This document shows positions 61,124 to 64,000 of a stretch of DNA of 64,000 bases, piece by piece. The notes beneath the pieces are model-generated. The model ran no database searches, was not told where the DNA came from, and saw only the letters and a list, made by a program, of their open reading frames with translations. Made by a program: the position numbers and the translations under genes. The stretch is from Nonomuraea endophytica. GTDB taxonomy: Bacteria; Actinomycetota; Actinomycetes; Streptosporangiales; Streptosporangiaceae. The DNA lies in NCBI RefSeq assembly GCF_014203235.1, contig NZ_JACHIN010000001.1, forward strand, positions 310,001-374,000. The letters are read 5' to 3'. Each line of letters starts with the position of its first letter. The first letter of the stretch is position 1.

Positions 61124-62101
61124 ATGGACGTTCTCGACCGGCGCCTGATCGCGGCCCTGCAGGTCAGCCCGCGCGCGTCCTGGGGTGAGATCGGCCGGGT
61201 GATCGGTGAGCACGAGCGCACGGTCGCGCGCCGGCTCCAGCGCGTCATCAACGAGGGCATGGTCCGCGTCACCGCGATCTACGACGACCTGCGCACCGGC
61301 CACGGCCGTCCGGTCCATCTGCACGTCCAGGTGCAGCCCGGCGCGTCGGCCAAGGTGGCGGCGGCGCTGAGTGAGCGCGGCGACACCCGTTCGGTCTACT
61401 CCCTCACCGGCGAGGCGGATCTCGGCTGCGAGCTGGTCGCCCCGAGCAGGGACATGCTGCACGACATCGTCTCCTCCGAGGTCACCGAGATCAGCGGCGT
61501 CCTGCAGACGCGCACCCAGGTCGTCCTGCACACGTTCACCACCGTGGCCGAGTGGCACGCGCCGTTCCTCACCCCCGAGGAGGTCGCCGAGCTGAGTCCC
61601 GTCTACAGCGCCGGGCCGCTGCCCGACCAGGACGGGCTCTCCCCGCTGGAGAAGGAGATCGCCGAGCTGCTGGTCGCCGACGGCCGGGCCGCGTTCACCG
61701 CGATCGCCGAGCGGCTGGACGTCTCGCTGCCGACCGCCCGCCGCCGGGTCGCCTCGCTGCTCGACCGCAGGCTCCTGCTCCTGCGCGCCGAGATCGAGCC
61801 GGCGCTGCTCGGCCTGGAGGTCGAGGCGCAGATCTGGCTGAAGGTCCGCCCGCACGGGCTCGACCAGGTCGGCCTGACGCTGGCCGCGCATCCGGACGTG
61901 CGCTACTGCGCCGCCACCTCGGGTACCCACTCGGTCATCGTCCAGGTGGTCGCGGCACACGAGGCCGACCTTTACCGTTTCCTCACGAACGTCGTCGGCC
62001 CGATCGACGACGTCACCGACGTCAACGTCACGCTCATCACCCGCGCCCACAAGCGCGGGCACCTCCGCAAGTCCGGTCTGCTCACATTGGAGAGAACATG
62101 A
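61124..62101 (+). CDS. Lrp/AsnC-family regulator with duplicated domains
   Basis: 325-residue protein about twice the usual ~150 aa. Two successive units of HTH plus ligand-binding (RAM-like) domain: first HTH ~1-50 (LDRRLIAALQVSPRASWGEI), second ~180-230 (LSPLEKEIAELLVADGRAAF). Such double Lrp proteins occur in actinomycetes and sense amino acids or related compounds. ATGA overlap with the M20 peptidase gene; divergent from the MHS transporter, a plausible target. Confidence 0.87.
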   Translation: MDVLDRRLIAALQVSPRASWGEIGRVIGEHERTVARRLQRVINEGMVRVTAIYDDLRTGHGRPVHLHVQVQPGASAKVAAALSERGDTRSVYSLTGEADLGCELVAPSRDMLHDIVSSEVTEISGVLQTRTQVVLHTFTTVAEWHAPFLTPEEVAELSPVYSAGPLPDQDGLSPLEKEIAELLVADGRAAFTAIAERLDVSLPTARRRVASLLDRRLLLLRAEIEPALLGLEVEAQIWLKVRPHGLDQVGLTLAAHPDVRYCAATSGTHSVIVQVVAAHEADLYRFLTNVVGPIDDVTDVNVTLITRAHKRGHLRKSGLLTLERT

Positions 62102-63402
62102 CGCCCGCTGAGAAGGAAGTAGCCGACCTGTGCGTGGAGCTCATCCGCGTCGACAGCAGCAACTACGGTGACGGCACCGGTCCCGGCGAGCGGGCCGCCG
62201 CCGAAGTGGTCATGGCCAGGCTGGACGAGGTCGGCATCGAGTCCACCTACATCGAGAGCGAGCCGGGCCGGGGCAACGTCGTCACCCGGGTGGAGGGCAG
62301 CGACTCCAGCCTGCCCGCGCTGCTGGTCCACGGTCACCTGGACGTCGTGCCGGCCAACGCCGCCGACTGGTCGGTCGACCCGTTCGCCGGCGAGGTGCGC
62401 GACGGCTACATCTGGGGCCGTGGCGCGGTGGACATGAAGGACATGGACGCCATGATGCTGGCCGTACTGCGGCAGATGAAGCGTGAGGGCAAGAAGCCCA
62501 AGCGGGACATCGTCTTCGCGTGGGTGGCCGACGAGGAGGCCGGCGGCGTCTACGGCGCCAAGCATCTGACCGCCCACCACCCCGAGCTGTTCGAGGGCGT
62601 CACCGAGTCGATCAGCGAGGTCGGCGGCTACTCGCTGGAGGTCGACCCGTCGCTGCGGCTCTACCTGATCGAGACGGCCCAGAAGGGCCTGGCCTGGATG
62701 AAGCTGATCGCCGACGGCACCGCCGGGCACGGCTCCATGCTCAACTCCGACAACGCCGTCACCGAGGTGGCCAAGGCCGTCGCCAGGATCGGCGCCCACG
62801 AGTGGCCGATCACGCTGACGCCGACCGTGCGGACGTTCCTCACCGAGGTGGCCGACGCCTTCCAGATCCCGTTCGACCCGGCCGACCCGCAGAACGTGCT
62901 GGACAAGATCGGGCCGCTGGTCCGCTTCGTCGGCGCGACGCTGAGCCACACCTCCAACCCGACCCAGCTCGGCGCCGGCTACAAGTCGAACGTGATCCCC
63001 GGCCAGGCCACCGCCGTGGTCGACGGGCGCTTCCTGCCCGGCCACGAGGAGGACTTCTTCAAGACCGTCGACTCGCTGATCGGCGAGAAGGTACGCCGCG
63101 AGTTCGTGCACCACGACATCGCGCTGGAGACCACGTTCGACGGGGCGCTGGTCGAGTCGATGATCGCGGCGCTCAAGGCCGAGGACCCGACGGCGCGGGC
63201 GGTGCCGTACTGCATGTCGGGCGGGACCGACAACAAGACGTTCTTCGCCGACCTGAACATCCGGGGCTTCGGGTTCGTGCCGCTGCGGCTGCCGAAGGAC
63301 ATGGACTTCGCCGCGATGTTCCACGGCGTGGACGAGCGGGTGCCGGTCGAGGCCCTGCAGTTCGGTGTGAGGGTGCTCGACAGGCTGCTCCTAAACTACT
63401 GA
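62098..63402 (+). CDS. M20-family metallopeptidase
   Basis: 434-residue zinc peptidase. Metal ligands in VHGHLDVVP, GRGAVDMKD and the catalytic ADEEAGG; downstream His in the C-terminal MFHGVDERV. Dimerisation domain ~185-310 (AWMKLIADGTAGHGSM). Acts on dipeptides or N-acyl amino acids. Co-translated with the Lrp regulator. Confidence 0.9.
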   Translation: MTPAEKEVADLCVELIRVDSSNYGDGTGPGERAAAEVVMARLDEVGIESTYIESEPGRGNVVTRVEGSDSSLPALLVHGHLDVVPANAADWSVDPFAGEVRDGYIWGRGAVDMKDMDAMMLAVLRQMKREGKKPKRDIVFAWVADEEAGGVYGAKHLTAHHPELFEGVTESISEVGGYSLEVDPSLRLYLIETAQKGLAWMKLIADGTAGHGSMLNSDNAVTEVAKAVARIGAHEWPITLTPTVRTFLTEVADAFQIPFDPADPQNVLDKIGPLVRFVGATLSHTSNPTQLGAGYKSNVIPGQATAVVDGRFLPGHEEDFFKTVDSLIGEKVRREFVHHDIALETTFDGALVESMIAALKAEDPTARAVPYCMSGGTDNKTFFADLNIRGFGFVPLRLPKDMDFAAMFHGVDERVPVEALQFGVRVLDRLLLNY

Positions 63403-63403
63403 G

Positions 63404-64000
63404 GTGAGCAACGACGCCTACACCCTGGCACAGGACGCCGCCGCCGCGCTGAAGGGCGCGGCGGGCGTCGACACCTTCGACGTGGCCCTCGTGATGGGCT
63501 CCGGCTGGGTTCCCGCCGCCGACGCGCTCGGACAGACCGTCACCGAGGTGGCCTTCACCGACCTGCCCGGTTTCGCGCCACCCGCGGTGGCCGGGCACGG
63601 CGGCAAGATCCGGGTCGTCCGCACCGACGCCGGACGCCACGCGCTGGTCCTGCTCGGGCGCACGCACCTCTACGAGGGCCGCCCGGTCGACAAGGTGGTC
63701 CACGGCATCCGCACGGTGGCCGCGGCCGGGGTGAGGGCGGTCGTGCTCACCAACGCCGCGGGCGGCCTGCGGCCCGAGACGCAGAACGTCGGCGACCCGG
63801 TCCTGATCAGCGACCACATCAACATGACCGGCGCCAACCCGCTGACCGGCACGACCTTCCTCGACCTGACCGAGGTCTACAGCAAGCGGCTGCGCGCGCT
63901 GGTCCGCGAGATCGACCCGGCCATCGCCGAGGGCGTCTACGTCGCCTTCCGCGGCCCGACGTACGAGACGCCCGCCGAGATCCGCATGCTGCGCACGCTG
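63404..64000 (+). CDS. Purine nucleoside phosphorylase, C-terminus beyond window
   Basis: The first 199 residues of a trimeric-type purine nucleoside phosphorylase. Phosphate-binding GSGWVPAAD and GHGGKIRV, the RTHLYEG motif, and LTNAAGGLRPE, SDHINMTGANPL, FRGPTYETPAE of the active site are visible. It cleaves inosine/guanosine with phosphate for purine salvage. GTG start one base after the M20 stop codon. The frame runs off the window edge. Confidence 0.9.
   Translation, partial: MSNDAYTLAQDAAAALKGAAGVDTFDVALVMGSGWVPAADALGQTVTEVAFTDLPGFAPPAVAGHGGKIRVVRTDAGRHALVLLGRTHLYEGRPVDKVVHGIRTVAAAGVRAVVLTNAAGGLRPETQNVGDPVLISDHINMTGANPLTGTTFLDLTEVYSKRLRALVREIDPAIAEGVYVAFRGPTYETPAEIRMLRTL

Overview
The window is high-GC actinomycete DNA. 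Codons end mostly in G or C, GTG starts are common, and ATGA/GTGA overlaps join genes within operons. It carries acyl-CoA carboxylase genes of the PccB/AccE/AccA type, an actinobacterial Tad pilus operon and a large non-mycobacterial type VII secretion (T7SS/ESX-like) locus. Together these suggest a filamentous actinomycete of the Streptosporangiales (Nonomuraea or Streptosporangium-like). The genus is an inference.

Layout. 0-3.9 kb: an ABC exporter (permease cut by the window edge, plus ATPase), diverging from the propionyl/acyl-CoA carboxylase beta gene. Hairpin-forming 69-bp repeats and the small epsilon-subunit gene follow. 3.9-13.1 kb: a NYN-domain protein, an ArsR-type regulator with a divergent MFS exporter, a zinc-sensor/CDF efflux operon, alkylation repair (Ada/AlkA fusion plus Ogt), a PD-(D/E)XK Rpn-like protein, and a MarR regulator with a divergent MFS exporter. 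13.1-23.2 kb: one long leftward Tad/Flp pilus operon running CpaB-like, TadZ, TadA, TadB, TadC, Flp pilin, three TadE/G pseudopilins, a LysM-BTAD membrane protein, a lipoprotein and a secreted protein. 23.2-24.4 kb: a non-coding stretch with a 28-bp minisatellite and a cluster of DnaA-box sequences.

24.4-53.4 kb: the T7SS locus. It has two EccC-class ATPases: an FHA-containing EssC/YukBA-like one at 24.4 kb and an EccCa-Cb type at 44.1 kb. EccB, EccD and the mycosin MycP are present, and no EccE was recognised. Around them are WXG100 proteins, three larger WXG-like proteins with membrane segments, three YbaB/EbfC-like proteins, and three Pro/Gly-rich proteins that share a C-terminal signature. 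There is also a WXG-lytic transglycosylase fusion and a kinase-like receptor whose catalytic Asp is replaced by Ser. Two three-gene cassettes (29.7-31.5 kb and 42.0-40.2 kb) have matching architecture: a small EspC/F-like protein, a WXG-like membrane protein and a YbaB-like protein. They resemble the mycobacterial espACD/espEFH sets and are the most interesting system here.

53.5-64 kb: conserved housekeeping genes. These are an SDR, the biotin-carrying alpha subunit of acyl-CoA carboxylase, a secreted TPM-like protein, an LpdA-type flavoprotein, a gamma-glutamylcyclotransferase-like protein, an MHS transporter, a duplicated-domain Lrp regulator, an M20 peptidase and the start of a purine nucleoside phosphorylase. 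The carboxylase beta/epsilon and alpha genes lie about 50 kb apart, and most of the intervening DNA is the Tad and T7SS loci. Several intergenic gaps carry short tandem repeats. Many genes without a Shine-Dalgarno sequence have a TANNNT hexamer 6-8 bases before the start codon, suggesting leaderless mRNAs. No tRNA, rRNA, insertion sequence or CRISPR array was seen.
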